From assembly GCF_021390595.1 (NCBI RefSeq), contig NZ_JAJEJR010000002.1, forward strand, positions 1,550,001 to 1,614,000: 64,000 nt of DNA. Direction: 5' to 3'. The stretch comes from Paraburkholderia sp. HP33-1 (lineage in GTDB: Bacteria > Pseudomonadota > Gammaproteobacteria > Burkholderiales > Burkholderiaceae). Position numbers and translations under genes: made by a program. Below are positions 1 to 8,820 of this stretch, one piece after another; within the stretch, counting starts at the first letter, position 1, and each line of letters opens with the position of its first letter. A model generated the notes under the pieces. The model searched no databases. It was not told the DNA's origin and was given only the letters and a program-made list of their open reading frames with translations.

Positions 1-1
1 A

Positions 2-412
2 GTCTGCACGCTCGACGACATCGCGCTCAGCGTACTCACGACCGTGATCGGTCATCAGGAAGACAAAGGCTGGGCGATTCTCGACGCGGGCTGGATGGCG
101 CTAAGCCGCGATCGCGGCACCTCGCGGCAGGCGCATGATTTCGGCTATGGGCAGCCGTGTTTGCTCAATGGCACGTTGTTGCCGGGCTATGTCGTGAGCG
201 GCGCCAACCAGGAGCATGGGATTCTTGCCGCAGTTCCGGCCGACACACAAACCGATACGCCCGCCGACGACATCGCCGACCGCTTCCCCATTGGCATGAA
301 ACTGCGCATCCTGCCGAACCACGCTTGCGCGACCGGCGCTCAGTTTCCCGAGTATCACGCGGTTGCGCCGGACGGCAGCAGCGTCGAATGGCAGCGGTTT
401 TACGGCTGGTAA
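2..412 (+). CDS. D-threonine aldolase / D-serine dehydratase-like protein, 3' part only
   Basis: The reading frame is already open at the window's left edge, so only the C-terminal ~136 residues are present. The segment matches the C-terminal domain of the DSD1 / D-threonine aldolase group, which are PLP enzymes with an alanine-racemase-like barrel followed by a beta domain. The diagnostic feature is the motif LPNHACAT near the end: the His and Cys of the HxC pair ligate a metal (zinc in D-serine dehydratase) in this family. The PLP-binding Lys lies in the missing N-terminal barrel. Substrate (D-Thr, D-Ser, D-3-hydroxyaspartate) cannot be told from this fragment. It ends 9 nt before the convergent hpaR gene. 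Confidence 0.75.
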   Translation, partial: VCTLDDIALSVLTTVIGHQEDKGWAILDAGWMALSRDRGTSRQAHDFGYGQPCLLNGTLLPGYVVSGANQEHGILAAVPADTQTDTPADDIADRFPIGMKLRILPNHACATGAQFPEYHAVAPDGSSVEWQRFYGW

Positions 413-421
413 GTCAGCGGC

Positions 422-871
422 TCACTCATCCTCTTCCGACAACCCCGCCAGCAGATCGTCGACCGCGCGATACACGCGCTCGACGATCTCCGGTCCCACC
501 TTGCGCTCGAGTTCGCGATAGTGCGCCTCGAGATCCTTCGAAATCACGCGCACCAGTTCGATGCTCGTATCCGTCAGCGACACGAGTACGCGCCGCTGAT
601 CCTCGGCGAAACGCTCCTTTGTCACCAGTTCCATGCTCTCCATGCGCGCGAGCACGCCGGCCATACTCGGGCTCGAAATCGTGCAGATGTCGGAGATGTG
701 GCGCGGCTCCATCGGGCCGTGCTCGTTGAGCGCGCGAATCACGCGCCATTGCTGCTCGGTGAGTCCGTGCGCGGTGATCAACGGACGGAAGCGCTCCATC
801 ATTTTTTCGCGGGCGCGCAATAGCAGCATCGGCAGATTGCGGTGCAAAACTCGGGTAGACGCGGCGGACAT
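422..871 (-). CDS. hpaR: HpaR, MarR-family repressor of homoprotocatechuate degradation
   Basis: A 149-residue MarR-family winged-helix regulator. The product has the MarR core: LTEQQWRVIRALNEHGPM, then a recognition-helix region rich in Ser (ISSPSMAGVLARME) and a wing with EDQRRVLVSLT. The frame stays open 59 codons further upstream, but that extension is unrelated to the family and would run through the divergent promoter, so I chose the ATG at 871 (start MSAASTRVLHRNLP), although its Shine-Dalgarno is poor. Family members repress the hpa/hpc meta-cleavage operon and are released by 4-hydroxyphenylacetate or homoprotocatechuate. Divergence from hpaG1 fits that role and autoregulation. The effector is inferred. 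Confidence 0.88.
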   Translation of the reverse strand: MSAASTRVLHRNLPMLLLRAREKMMERFRPLITAHGLTEQQWRVIRALNEHGPMEPRHISDICTISSPSMAGVLARMESMELVTKERFAEDQRRVLVSLTDTSIELVRVISKDLEAHYRELERKVGPEIVERVYRAVDDLLAGLSEEDE

Positions 872-938
872 GTTGGCGAGGAATGAAAAAAACAGCTGTC
901 GAAGCTTACGGGAAAACCCGCGATCAACCAACAGCCTG

Positions 939-968
939 TTGACCGTCAATAATATCAAGCATGATACT
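939..968 (+). promoter_or_regulatory. Candidate hpaG1 promoter with overlapping HpaR operator
   Basis: In the hpaR-hpaG1 gap a TTGACC -35 element (939-944) is followed 18 nt later by GATACT (963-968), a fair sigma-70 promoter reading toward hpaG1. An inverted repeat TATCA-AGCA-TGATA (953-966) lies over the -10, and the -35 is itself part of TTGA-CCG-TCAA (939-949). A MarR dimer bound here would block polymerase. That HpaR binds this exact site is inference from position. Confidence 0.5.
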
Positions 969-1018
969 ACTAACATCTTAGTGTTTCCGCCGGACTTTCG
1001 CCACGAGGCCGTACGCTT

Positions 1019-1792
1019 ATGTTTGCCCTTGCCGATCATCTGCTGCATCCGGAAGGCGACCCGCTACCGCGCGACGTGGACGCGCACACCGCAGCCGCGT
1101 TGCTTGCCAGCGGCGTCGCGTGCCGAGCACCGGTCAGCGGCGCCGTGTACGGCACCCTGCTGAACGATCGCGCCGCCCTGGAGGCGTTGGGCGACGCGGT
1201 GCATGGGGCGCCATACAAGGCACCGCCGAAAGCGCCGGTGCTGTACCTGAAGCCGCGCAATACGCTTGCAGGACACCGGGCTCGCGTGGTCGTGCCGGAT
1301 GACGCGCCCGGCGTCGAGGTGGGCGCGTCGCTCGGCATCGTGATCGGCCGCACCGCGACGCGCGTCAGCGTCGAGCGCGCGTCGGACCATATTGCCGGCT
1401 ATACGCTCGTTGGCGATCTGAGCGTGCCGCATACCAACGTGTATCGCCCGAACGTGCGACTGCGCGCACGCGACGGCTTCTGCGTCATCGGACCGGCGCT
1501 CGCCGCTGCGTGCCACATCGCAGCACCGGATCGGCTCGACATCGCGGTCTCGCTGAACGGTGCCGAACCATTCATGGCAAGCACCGCATCGTCGGTCCGC
1601 AACGTCGCGCAACTGCTCGCCGACGTCACCGACTTCATGACGCTCAACGCGGGCGACGTGCTGACACTCGGTGAGCGGTACGGTTCGCCGGTCGCGCGTG
1701 CGGGCGACACGGCCACGCTGTCGATCGGCACGCTGCCGCCCTTGATCGTATCGTTCGTCAGCGCGAATCGACACAACGGAGAACAGTCATGA
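1019..1792 (+). CDS. hpaG1: HpaG1, N-terminal-type subunit of the HpaG decarboxylase/isomerase
   Basis: 257 residues of the fumarylacetoacetate-hydrolase fold, corresponding to the N-terminal half of the fused enterobacterial HpaG/HpcE. It contains the family stretch PYKAPPK followed by KPRNT. With HpaG2 it should decarboxylate 5-oxopent-3-ene-1,2,5-tricarboxylate and isomerise 2-hydroxyhepta-2,4-diene-1,7-dioate. In the region where HpaG2 has the metal-binding ECE pair (YECELAVVIG), this protein reads VGASLGIVIG, so both acids are gone; as I recall, the same is true of the N-half of the enterobacterial fusion. GAGG at 1005-1008 precedes the ATG. Its TGA overlaps the hpaG2 start (ATGA), indicating translational coupling. 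Confidence 0.88.
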   Translation: MFALADHLLHPEGDPLPRDVDAHTAAALLASGVACRAPVSGAVYGTLLNDRAALEALGDAVHGAPYKAPPKAPVLYLKPRNTLAGHRARVVVPDDAPGVEVGASLGIVIGRTATRVSVERASDHIAGYTLVGDLSVPHTNVYRPNVRLRARDGFCVIGPALAAACHIAAPDRLDIAVSLNGAEPFMASTASSVRNVAQLLADVTDFMTLNAGDVLTLGERYGSPVARAGDTATLSIGTLPPLIVSFVSANRHNGEQS

Positions 1793-2547
1793 TGCGCGGC
1801 CGCGTCGCCTATGCGGGAGCGATTCACGAAGCGTATCCGCACGAACAGGGTGTGCGTCTCGCCGACGGCCGCGTGCGTCGAGAGGACGAAGTGGTCTGGC
1901 TCGCGCCGATCGAAGTCGGCACCATCTTCGCGCTAGGCCTGAACTACGCGGAGCATGCAAAGGAATTGCAGTTCAGCAAGCAGGAAGAACCGCTGGTGTT
2001 TCTGAAGGGGCCAGGCACGGTGCTCGGCCATCGCGGCGTGACGCGCCGCCCTGCCGACGTTACGTTCATGCACTACGAGTGCGAGCTCGCGGTCGTGATC
2101 GGGCGAACCGCGCAGCACGTCAAGCGTGAAAACGCCATGCAGCACGTGGCCGGCTACATGATCGCGAACGACTACGCGATTCGCGATTACCTCGAAAACT
2201 ACTATCGCCCAAATCTGCGCGTGAAGAATCGCGATGGCGGCACGGTGCTCGGTCCCTGGTTCGTCGACGCCGCCGACATCGCCGACGTCACGCAGCTCGA
2301 GCTGCGCACGTTCGTGAACGGCACGCGTCAGCAATGCGGCAATACGCGCGATCTCGTCACGGGCATTCCCGCACTGATCGAATACCTGAGCGGCTTCATG
2401 ACGCTCGCGCCCGGCGACGTGATCCTGACCGGCACGCCCGAAGGCGTCGTCAACGTCAACGCGGGCGACGAAGTCGTCTGCGAAATCGACGGCCTCGGCC
2501 GTCTCGTCAACACGATCGCATCGGACGCGGACTTCGGCCGCGCCTGA
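1789..2547 (+). CDS. hpaG2: HpaG2, metal-dependent subunit of the HpaG decarboxylase/isomerase
   Basis: 252 residues, FAH-fold enzyme equivalent to the C-terminal half of HpaG/HpcE. The family core is clear: FALGLNYAEHAKE, LVFLKGPGTVLG, MHYECELAVVIG with the ExE metal ligands, ANDYAIRDYLENYYRPN with the third acidic ligand, and ILTGTPEGV near the end. It catalyses decarboxylation of the tricarboxylate formed by HpaE/HpaF and the following dienol isomerisation. The start can be ATG 1789 or ATG 1792; the first overlaps the hpaG1 stop and is behind GGAG. Sequence conservation to the classical enzyme is much stronger than in HpaG1, fitting the catalytic partner. Confidence 0.92.
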   Translation: MMRGRVAYAGAIHEAYPHEQGVRLADGRVRREDEVVWLAPIEVGTIFALGLNYAEHAKELQFSKQEEPLVFLKGPGTVLGHRGVTRRPADVTFMHYECELAVVIGRTAQHVKRENAMQHVAGYMIANDYAIRDYLENYYRPNLRVKNRDGGTVLGPWFVDAADIADVTQLELRTFVNGTRQQCGNTRDLVTGIPALIEYLSGFMTLAPGDVILTGTPEGVVNVNAGDEVVCEIDGLGRLVNTIASDADFGRA

Positions 2548-2586
2548 TGGGCAGCAAAACCCGGCGAACACGGAAAGGACAAGGCA

Positions 2587-4044
2587 ATGCCGATCGACCA
2601 TCTGATCAACGGCGAGGCGTGCACCTCGAGTGACTACTTCGAAACCGTCAATCCGGCCACGCAGGAAGTGCTCGGCGAAGTCGCGCGCGGCGGCGCGAAG
2701 GAAGTCGACGCGGCCGTGCAGGCGGCCAAAGAGGCCTTCCCTGCCTGGGCCGCCAGGCCCGCCGCGGAACGCGCGAAGCTGATCCGCAAGCTCGGCGAGC
2801 TGATCACGAGGCACGAACCGGAAATTTCCGAGGTCGAAACCCGGGACACCGGCCAGACGATCTCGCAGACGCGCAAACAACTCCTGCCGCGCGCGGCCGA
2901 CAACTTCAGCTATTTCGCCGAGATGTGCACGCGCGTCGACGGCCACACGTACCCGACCGACTCGCATCTGAACTACACGCTGTTTCATCCGGTCGGCGTG
3001 TGCGCGCTGATCTCGCCGTGGAACGTGCCGTTCATGACGGCTACGTGGAAGGTTGCGCCCTGCCTCGCGTTCGGCAACACGGCCGTGCTGAAGATGAGCG
3101 AGCTATCGCCGCTTACTGCATCGATGCTCGGCAAGCTCGCGCTCGAGGCAGGCATTCCGGCCGGCGTGCTGAACGTCGTGCATGGTTACGGCAAGGAAGC
3201 GGGCGAGCCGCTCGTCGCGCATCGCGACGTGCACGCGGTGTCGTTCACCGGTTCGACCGCGACCGGCAATCGCATCGTGCAGACCGCGGGCCTGAAGAAG
3301 TTCTCGATGGAACTCGGCGGCAAGTCGCCGTTCGTGATCTTCGACGATGCCGACTTCGAACGCGCGCTCGATGCCGCGGTGTTCATGATCTTTTCGAACA
3401 ATGGCGAGCGCTGCACCGCGGGATCGCGCATCCTCGTGCAGCGCTCCATTTACGCGCGGTTTGCCGAGCGCTTCATCGAGCGTGCGAAGCGTTTGACGGT
3501 TGGCGATCCGCTTGCGGACAGCACGATCGTCGGCCCAATGATCAGCCAGGGGCATCTAGCGAAAGTCCGCAGCTATATCGAACTCGGGCCGAAGGAAGGC
3601 GCGACGCTTGCGTGCGGCGGGCTCGACACGCCCGATTTGCCCGATGCGTTGCGTCACGGCAACTTCGTTACGCCGACCGTATTCGTCGACGTCGACAACC
3701 GCATGCGCATTGCGCAGGAGGAGATCTTCGGCCCGGTCGCGTGCCTGATTCCGTTCGACGACGAAGCCGAGGCGATCCGTCTGGCCAATGATATTTCGTA
3801 TGGTCTGTCGAGCTATATCTGGACTGAGAACACGGGCCGCGCGCTGCGCGTGGCGGCCGCCGTCGAAGCCGGCATGTGCTTCGTCAACAGTCAGAACGTG
3901 CGCGATCTGCGTCAGCCGTTCGGTGGCACAAAGGCGTCGGGCGTGGGCCGTGAAGGCGGGGCGTGGAGCTATGAGGTGTTTCTTGAACCAAAGAACATCT
4001 GCGTGTCGCTCGGCTCGCATCACATTCCGCGCTGGGGCGTCTAG
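2587..4044 (+). CDS. hpaE: HpaE, 5-carboxymethyl-2-hydroxymuconic semialdehyde dehydrogenase
   Basis: 485 residues, a full-length NAD-dependent aldehyde dehydrogenase. Visible signatures are SPWNVPF (active-site Asn near residue 146), FTGSTATG for the dinucleotide fold, MELGGKSPF with the catalytic Glu near 242, and NNGERCTAGSR with the nucleophilic Cys near 276, then EEIFGPV. It oxidises the ring-cleavage aldehyde made by HpaD to the muconate diacid. Family size and position between hpaG2 and hpaD match hpa operons. The ATG is preceded by an AAGG-type ribosome site, and it starts 39 nt after hpaG2. Confidence 0.93.
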   Translation: MPIDHLINGEACTSSDYFETVNPATQEVLGEVARGGAKEVDAAVQAAKEAFPAWAARPAAERAKLIRKLGELITRHEPEISEVETRDTGQTISQTRKQLLPRAADNFSYFAEMCTRVDGHTYPTDSHLNYTLFHPVGVCALISPWNVPFMTATWKVAPCLAFGNTAVLKMSELSPLTASMLGKLALEAGIPAGVLNVVHGYGKEAGEPLVAHRDVHAVSFTGSTATGNRIVQTAGLKKFSMELGGKSPFVIFDDADFERALDAAVFMIFSNNGERCTAGSRILVQRSIYARFAERFIERAKRLTVGDPLADSTIVGPMISQGHLAKVRSYIELGPKEGATLACGGLDTPDLPDALRHGNFVTPTVFVDVDNRMRIAQEEIFGPVACLIPFDDEAEAIRLANDISYGLSSYIWTENTGRALRVAAAVEAGMCFVNSQNVRDLRQPFGGTKASGVGREGGAWSYEVFLEPKNICVSLGSHHIPRWGV

Positions 4045-4082
4045 ACCGCAGGCCGAACGCCTGGCGAACCATGGAGACCGCG

Positions 4083-4946
4083 ATGGGCAAACTCGCGTTG
4101 GCAGCAAAAATCACTCACGTGCCGTCGTTGTATCTGTCCGAACTCGAAGGTCCGCACAAGGGTTGCCGTCAGGCCGCGATCGACGGGCACCATGAAATCG
4201 GCCGACGCTGTCGCGAACTAGGCGTCGATACGATCGTCGTGTTCGACGTGCATTGGCTCGTGAATAGCGAATACCACATCAATTGCGCGCCGAAGTTCGA
4301 AGGTGTGTATACGAGCAACGAGCTGCCACATTTCATCAGGAACATGCCATACGCCTACCCGGGAAATGTCGGTCTCGGCCAGCTGATCGCGGATGTCGCC
4401 AACGAAATGGGCGTGAAAAGCCGCGCGCACAGCGAGACCACGCTCCAGCTCGAATATGGCACGCTGGTGCCGATGCGCTACATGAACGGCGATCAGCGCT
4501 TCAAGACGGTGTCGGTGGCGGGCTGGTGCATGTGGCACGACCTCGCGACGAGCGCGCGCTTCGGCCTTGCGGTGCGCAAGGCCATCGAAGAGCGCTACGA
4601 CGGCACGGTCGCGATTCTCGCGAGTGGCTCGCTGTCCCACCACTTCGCGAACAACGGCACCGCCGAGCAGTTCATGCACAAGGTCTGGAGCCCGTTCCTC
4701 GAACAGATGGATCGCAGCGTGGTACGCATGTGGGAAGCGGGCGACTGGAAGACTTTCTGCGAGATGCTGCCGCTCTACAACGAGAAATGCTGGGGCGAAG
4801 GCGGCATGCACGATACCGCGATGCTGCTCGGCGCGCTCGGCTGGGACCGTTACGACGGCAAGGTCGAGGTCGTCACGCCCTACTTCGGCAGCTCGGGCAC
4901 CGGCCAGATCAACGCGATCTTCCCGGTCGCGCCGCTACCCGCCTGA
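4083..4946 (+). CDS. hpaD: HpaD, homoprotocatechuate 2,3-dioxygenase
   Basis: 287 residues, extradiol ring-cleavage dioxygenase of the LigB (class III) superfamily. It cleaves 3,4-dihydroxyphenylacetate to 5-carboxymethyl-2-hydroxymuconate semialdehyde. The likely Fe(II) ligands are the His in KITHVPS (residue 12), the His in FDVHWLVN and the Glu in TLQLEYGT. I prefer ATG 4083 (MGKLALAAKITHVPS, as in the enterobacterial enzyme) over ATG 4071, because GGAG at 4073-4076 is correctly spaced for 4083 and would lie inside the longer version. Neighbours upstream and downstream catalyse the next two steps. Confidence 0.93.
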   Translation: MGKLALAAKITHVPSLYLSELEGPHKGCRQAAIDGHHEIGRRCRELGVDTIVVFDVHWLVNSEYHINCAPKFEGVYTSNELPHFIRNMPYAYPGNVGLGQLIADVANEMGVKSRAHSETTLQLEYGTLVPMRYMNGDQRFKTVSVAGWCMWHDLATSARFGLAVRKAIEERYDGTVAILASGSLSHHFANNGTAEQFMHKVWSPFLEQMDRSVVRMWEAGDWKTFCEMLPLYNEKCWGEGGMHDTAMLLGALGWDRYDGKVEVVTPYFGSSGTGQINAIFPVAPLPA

Positions 4947-4965
4947 CACACACGAAGGACTCGCC

Positions 4966-5364
4966 ATGCCCCACCTGACACTCGAATACAGCGCCAATCT
5001 CGCGGACCCGCAACGCCTCGGCGAACTGTGCAAGGACCTCGCGCAATGCCTCGACGCGCAGCGCGATCACGGCGAGCGCGTCTTTCCGCTCGGCGGCATT
5101 CGCGTGCGCGCGCTGCGCTGCGAACAGTACTGCATCGCCGACGGACGCCCCGACGCCGCGTTCCTGCACGCGAACCTGAAGATCGCTGCGGGCCGCCCGG
5201 AGGCCGTCAGGAAAGCGACCGGCGACGCGCTGTTCGCGCTGATCAGGCAACGCTTCGCCGCCGAGTTCGAACGGCAGGGGCTCGCGTTGTCGCTCGAAAT
5301 CAACGAGTTCAGCGATGCGGGCACCTGGAAGCACAACAATCTGCACGCCCGGCTCAAGGGCTGA
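4966..5364 (+). CDS. hpaF: HpaF, 5-carboxymethyl-2-hydroxymuconate isomerase
   Basis: 132 residues, CHMI family of the tautomerase superfamily. The protein begins [12 protein letters not shown], so Met removal exposes the N-terminal Pro that acts as catalytic base. The C-terminal region [19 protein letters not shown] is typical of the family. It converts 5-carboxymethyl-2-hydroxymuconate to its oxo isomer, the substrate of HpaG. The frame extends far upstream inside hpaD, but only this ATG gives the correct N-terminus; AAGGA at 4955-4959 supports it. It sits 19 nt after hpaD and 4 nt before hpaH. Confidence 0.92.
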   Translation: MPHLTLEYSANLADPQRLGELCKDLAQCLDAQRDHGERVFPLGGIRVRALRCEQYCIADGRPDAAFLHANLKIAAGRPEAVRKATGDALFALIRQRFAAEFERQGLALSLEINEFSDAGTWKHNNLHARLKG

Positions 5365-5368
5365 CGTC

Positions 5369-6172
5369 ATGCTGGACGACCAGACCATTCGCGACCTCGC
5401 GGCGCAACTCGATCACGCGGAAAAGACCCGCACGCAGTTGCGCCATTTTTCCGCGCAGTATCCGCAGATGACCGTTCAGGACGGGTACGCGATTCAACGC
5501 GAGTGGGTCAAGCTGAAGCTCGCCGAAGGCCACGTGATCAAGGGCAGGAAGATCGGCCTCACTTCGCGCGCGATGCAGCGCTCGTCGCAGATCGACGAAC
5601 CCGATTACGCGCCGCTGCTCGACAGCATGTTCATCGAGAGCGGTCAGGACATCCGCGCGGATCGCTTCATCGCGCCGCGCGTCGAAGTGGAACTCGCGTT
5701 CGTGTTGAGCAAACCGCTGAAGGGCCCCGGCGTCACGCTATTCGACGTGCTCGACGCAACCGCGTACGTGACGCCGGCCGTCGAGATCATCGACGCGCGC
5801 ATCGAGCAGTTCGATCGCGAGACGCGCGCGCCGCGCAAGGTCTACGACACGATCTCCGACTTCGCCGCGAACGCGGGCGTCGTGCTCGGCGGGCGGCCGG
5901 TTCGTCCGCTCGATGTGGACCTGCGCTGGGTCGGCGCGCTGCTATACAGGAACGGCGCGATCGAGGAAAGCGGACTCGCCGCGGCCGTGCTCAATCATCC
6001 TGCCACCGGCGTCGCGTGGCTCGCCAACAAAATTGCTCCGTACGACGAATCATTGAACGCGAACGACGTGATCCTGAGCGGTTCTTTCACGAGCCCGATT
6101 AGCGCACGCGCGGGCGACACGTTCCACGTCGACTATGGTCCGCTCGGCGGCATCGGTTTGAATTTCGTCTGA
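5369..6172 (+). CDS. hpaH: HpaH, 2-oxo-hept-3-ene-1,7-dioate hydratase
   Basis: 267 residues, hydratase of the FAH-like 2-oxopent-4-enoate hydratase family. Recognisable blocks are [28 protein letters not shown], the acidic metal-site region [11 protein letters not shown], and [13 protein letters not shown]. It adds water to 2-oxohept-3-ene-1,7-dioate, giving the aldol substrate of HpaI. An earlier ATG at 5315 would overlap hpaF by 50 nt and add 18 unrelated residues, so I chose ATG 5369 ([11 protein letters not shown]), which matches the known N-terminus. Confidence 0.92.
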   Translation: MLDDQTIRDLAAQLDHAEKTRTQLRHFSAQYPQMTVQDGYAIQREWVKLKLAEGHVIKGRKIGLTSRAMQRSSQIDEPDYAPLLDSMFIESGQDIRADRFIAPRVEVELAFVLSKPLKGPGVTLFDVLDATAYVTPAVEIIDARIEQFDRETRAPRKVYDTISDFAANAGVVLGGRPVRPLDVDLRWVGALLYRNGAIEESGLAAAVLNHPATGVAWLANKIAPYDESLNANDVILSGSFTSPISARAGDTFHVDYGPLGGIGLNFV

Positions 6173-6182
6173 AAGCATCGAC

Positions 6183-6986
6183 ATGTCCTTGCCGACCAAC
6201 CCCTTCAAACGCGCGCTCGCCGACGGCAAGCCGCAGTTCGGCCTGTGGGCCGCGCTCGCCGACGCCTACGTGACCGAACTGCTTGCCACCGCCGGTTTCG
6301 ACTGGCTGCTGATCGATAACGAGCACGCGCCGAACGACGTGCGCAGCACGCTGTCGCAATTGCAGGCGATCGCCGCGTATCCGTCGCATCCGGTCGTGCG
6401 GCCGGTGAAGAGCGACGCCGCGCTGATCAAGCAGTTACTCGACATCGGCGCCCAAACGCTGCTGTTGCCGATGATCGACACGGCTGCGCAAGCACTCGAC
6501 GCGGTCGCGGCCACGCGCTATCCGCCGCAGGGCGTTCGCGGCGTGGGCAGCGCACTCGCGCGTGCGTCGCGGTGGAATCGCGTGCCCGACTATCTGAACA
6601 CCGCCGCCGCCGAACTGTGCGTGATCGTGCAGGCGGAGACCGTGCAGAGCCTCGACAATCTCGCTGACATCGCGTGCGTCGAGGGCGTCGATGGCGTGTT
6701 TTTCGGGCCATCGGATCTGAGCGCGTCGATGGGATTGCTCGGCCAGCCAGGCGACGTGCGCGTGCGCGACGCGATTCGCCACGGCATCGATACCGTGCGC
6801 GGCGCGGGCAAGGCAGCGGGCGTGCTCGCCCCTGATCCCGCGCTGGCCACCGAATATCTGGCCGCCGGCGCGAGCTTCGTCGCGGTCGGCACCGACACCG
6901 GTTTGCTGAGCCGCGCGGCAGCGGACCTTGCCGCGTCGTACAGGAACAGCGCGGCAACGGCGGCGCAGGTCAAAGGCGGGTATTAG
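6183..6986 (+). CDS. hpaI: HpaI, 4-hydroxy-2-oxoheptane-1,7-dioate aldolase
   Basis: 267 residues, class II (divalent-metal) aldolase of the HpcH/HpaI family. Typical segments are [25 protein letters not shown], the metal-site region [13 protein letters not shown], and [15 protein letters not shown]. It cleaves the last intermediate to pyruvate and succinate semialdehyde, finishing the pathway. It is the last gene of the operon. hpaB/hpaC monooxygenase and uptake genes are not in the window, so the cluster as seen starts from homoprotocatechuate. Confidence 0.92.
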   Translation: MSLPTNPFKRALADGKPQFGLWAALADAYVTELLATAGFDWLLIDNEHAPNDVRSTLSQLQAIAAYPSHPVVRPVKSDAALIKQLLDIGAQTLLLPMIDTAAQALDAVAATRYPPQGVRGVGSALARASRWNRVPDYLNTAAAELCVIVQAETVQSLDNLADIACVEGVDGVFFGPSDLSASMGLLGQPGDVRVRDAIRHGIDTVRGAGKAAGVLAPDPALATEYLAAGASFVAVGTDTGLLSRAAADLAASYRNSAATAAQVKGGY

Positions 6987-7530
6987 AAAGAGAAACCGAA
7001 ACAGCCGCGAGCCGACACACCCAATCACACCCGCGGCGTAGGGCGCCAGAGTAAGTGCGACTGGCGCCACAGTTTTGCGACTGGGCGATGGAGTAGATGC
7101 AACTCCCCAATACCGTTATGAACGCTCGCCCAACGACCGCCCTGAGCCCGGTGTGCCGGCCAGCTCGACTGGCATGCTTTCGGTGTGATCGTTCGGCCCG
7201 GTGGGGTCGTCGACGGGCCGTCGCGTCGGGCGGCGGTCGGCCAGGAAGCGTCATTCGCCACCGCCTTCATATGGACCTTCGAGCGGCTGCTCCGCGCAAG
7301 TCTTGGACTTTCATTGTCCGCAGAATGCTGGCGTTTCGTCTGTCAATGATGCTCACCTGACGCCAAACGAAACATGGCTGGTGCGGCCCCCAATCAACTA
7401 AACTGGCAATACATTTCGCGCATTCCCCTGCGCGTGCTGCGAACGGCCTGTTCGCCTCCAGCATCGGGAGGCGCGCGAGTTGTCCCATGGATACAACTGG
7501 ACCGCAGGATCCCCGCGAAGAGGTGTCTTG
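6987..7530 (+). other. Intergenic region between hpaI and the lipoprotein operon
   Basis: 544 nt with no convincing gene. It contains a GC-rich hairpin (see terminator entry at 7042-7068). Short open frames on both strands have no recognisable motif or ribosome site. The promoter of the lipoprotein operon presumably lies in the last 150 nt, but I could not pick one. Confidence 0.5.
7042..7068 (+). terminator. Candidate terminator of the hpa operon
   Basis: A perfect 8-bp stem, GGCGCCAG (7042-7049) and CTGGCGCC (7061-7068), with an 11-nt loop, is followed by ACAGTTTTG. It lies 56 nt after the hpaI stop. The T-run is short, so the rho-independent call is tentative. Confidence 0.45.
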
Positions 7531-8820
7531 ATGAACCGCATCGTGATGCAGATGCTGGCTGTCATCTTCGTCGGCTGTGTACTGGCGGGCTGTACCGCAG
7601 TCTCGTCAACGGCCTCCGTACCCGGATATCGAAATCGCGCCGTGACACGCACCGAGGGCGGCATCCAGGTTTCGACAGCCGTGCTGTCGCCAGAAGAAAG
7701 CGCAGCGGCCTATGGCGTTCCGCTTGCCGACAGGAATATTCAGCCGGTCTGGATCGAGGTCGAAAACCGCGAGGACCGCAACTACTTTCTCCTGTCGCCC
7801 GGCATAGATCCGAACTTCTTTCCTGCGTCGGAGGCAGCCGAGGGGTTTGCTGGCGCTGCTACACACGACCAGCGGGCCGACCTCGACCGCCGCTTCCGTA
7901 ATCTCTCCTTTCATAACCCGATCCGTCCAGGAGAGAAAGTCGCAGGATTTGTCCTGACCAATCTCAACGAAGGTGCGAAGCTCGTACAGATTGACCTCGT
8001 TGCAAAAGAGCGCGCCCGGACGTTTTCCGTTTTTGTAGTCGTACCCGGGTTTGAGGGTGACTACGAGAGGAGCCAGCTTTTCAAACGCACTGCCGATCCG
8101 CAAGAGCCCACCGTGAACTACACGGATGACGCAAATTTCCGTGCAGCGCTCGAAGCCCTGCCATGCTGCGCGACAAACGAGGACGGCTCGAAGAATGGCG
8201 ACCCGCTCAACCTGGTGATCGTCGGCAGTCGCGACGACGCCCTTCCCGCACTCGTCCGGCGGGGCTGGAGCCTCACGGAGCAGAAGTGGTCCGGCGCGAT
8301 CCGGCGGATGATCAGCGCTGCGCTGTCCGGCGAACCCTATGTCAACGCACCAGTGAGCGACCTTTTCCTCTTCGGGCGCGCACAAGACCTCGCATTGCAA
8401 AAGGCGCGGGGTGACATCCACCAGCGCAACCATATGCGCCTGTGGCTCAGCAACATGCGTTACCACGACAAGCTCGTCTGGGTCGGACAGATCAGCCGCG
8501 ATATCGGTATCCGTCTGACCTGGCACTCTTCAACGTTCACCACACACAAGATCGACCCGGACGTGGATGAGGCACGCACTGCGCTGACCGAAGACATGGC
8601 GTATTCGCAGAATCTCATCAAGATCGGTCTCGTGATGGGCGTGGGTGCCGCGCAGGAAGACGCGCCGCGCAAGAACCTGACGACCGATCCGTATTACACC
8701 GATGGCTATCGTGTTGTGCTGGTATTCGACCGAATGCCGAGATCGCTCTCGGACATTGAGGTCTTCCCATGGATCACGCCGCACAGGGTCATGCACGTGA
8801 CGCCTGGAGCGAAGCCATGA
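7531..8820 (+). CDS. Outer-envelope lipoprotein with LssY_C-like domain (paralogue 1)
   Basis: 429 residues. The N-terminus MNRIVMQMLAVIFVGCVLAGC is a short signal peptide ending in a lipobox, so Cys21 should be lipidated. Residues ~45-190 form a beta-rich module (QPVWIEVENRED, FHNPIRPGEKVAGF). This is followed by the LssY C-terminal-like domain beginning LPCCATNEDGSKNGDPLN and LVIVGSRDDALPALVRRGW. LssY_C has no well-established biochemical role that I know of. I chose ATG 7531 because GAGGTG precedes it and the lipobox is then correctly placed; the frame opens at 7480. The next gene starts within its stop codon (ATGA). No catalytic motif was identified. Confidence 0.78.
   Translation: MNRIVMQMLAVIFVGCVLAGCTAVSSTASVPGYRNRAVTRTEGGIQVSTAVLSPEESAAAYGVPLADRNIQPVWIEVENREDRNYFLLSPGIDPNFFPASEAAEGFAGAATHDQRADLDRRFRNLSFHNPIRPGEKVAGFVLTNLNEGAKLVQIDLVAKERARTFSVFVVVPGFEGDYERSQLFKRTADPQEPTVNYTDDANFRAALEALPCCATNEDGSKNGDPLNLVIVGSRDDALPALVRRGWSLTEQKWSGAIRRMISAALSGEPYVNAPVSDLFLFGRAQDLALQKARGDIHQRNHMRLWLSNMRYHDKLVWVGQISRDIGIRLTWHSSTFTTHKIDPDVDEARTALTEDMAYSQNLIKIGLVMGVGAAQEDAPRKNLTTDPYYTDGYRVVLVFDRMPRSLSDIEVFPWITPHRVMHVTPGAKP

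Noticed and set aside
6987..7530. A small gene on the minus strand (frames near 7025-7270)
   Set aside because: No ribosome site, no motif and unusual composition; two overlapping frames are equally open.
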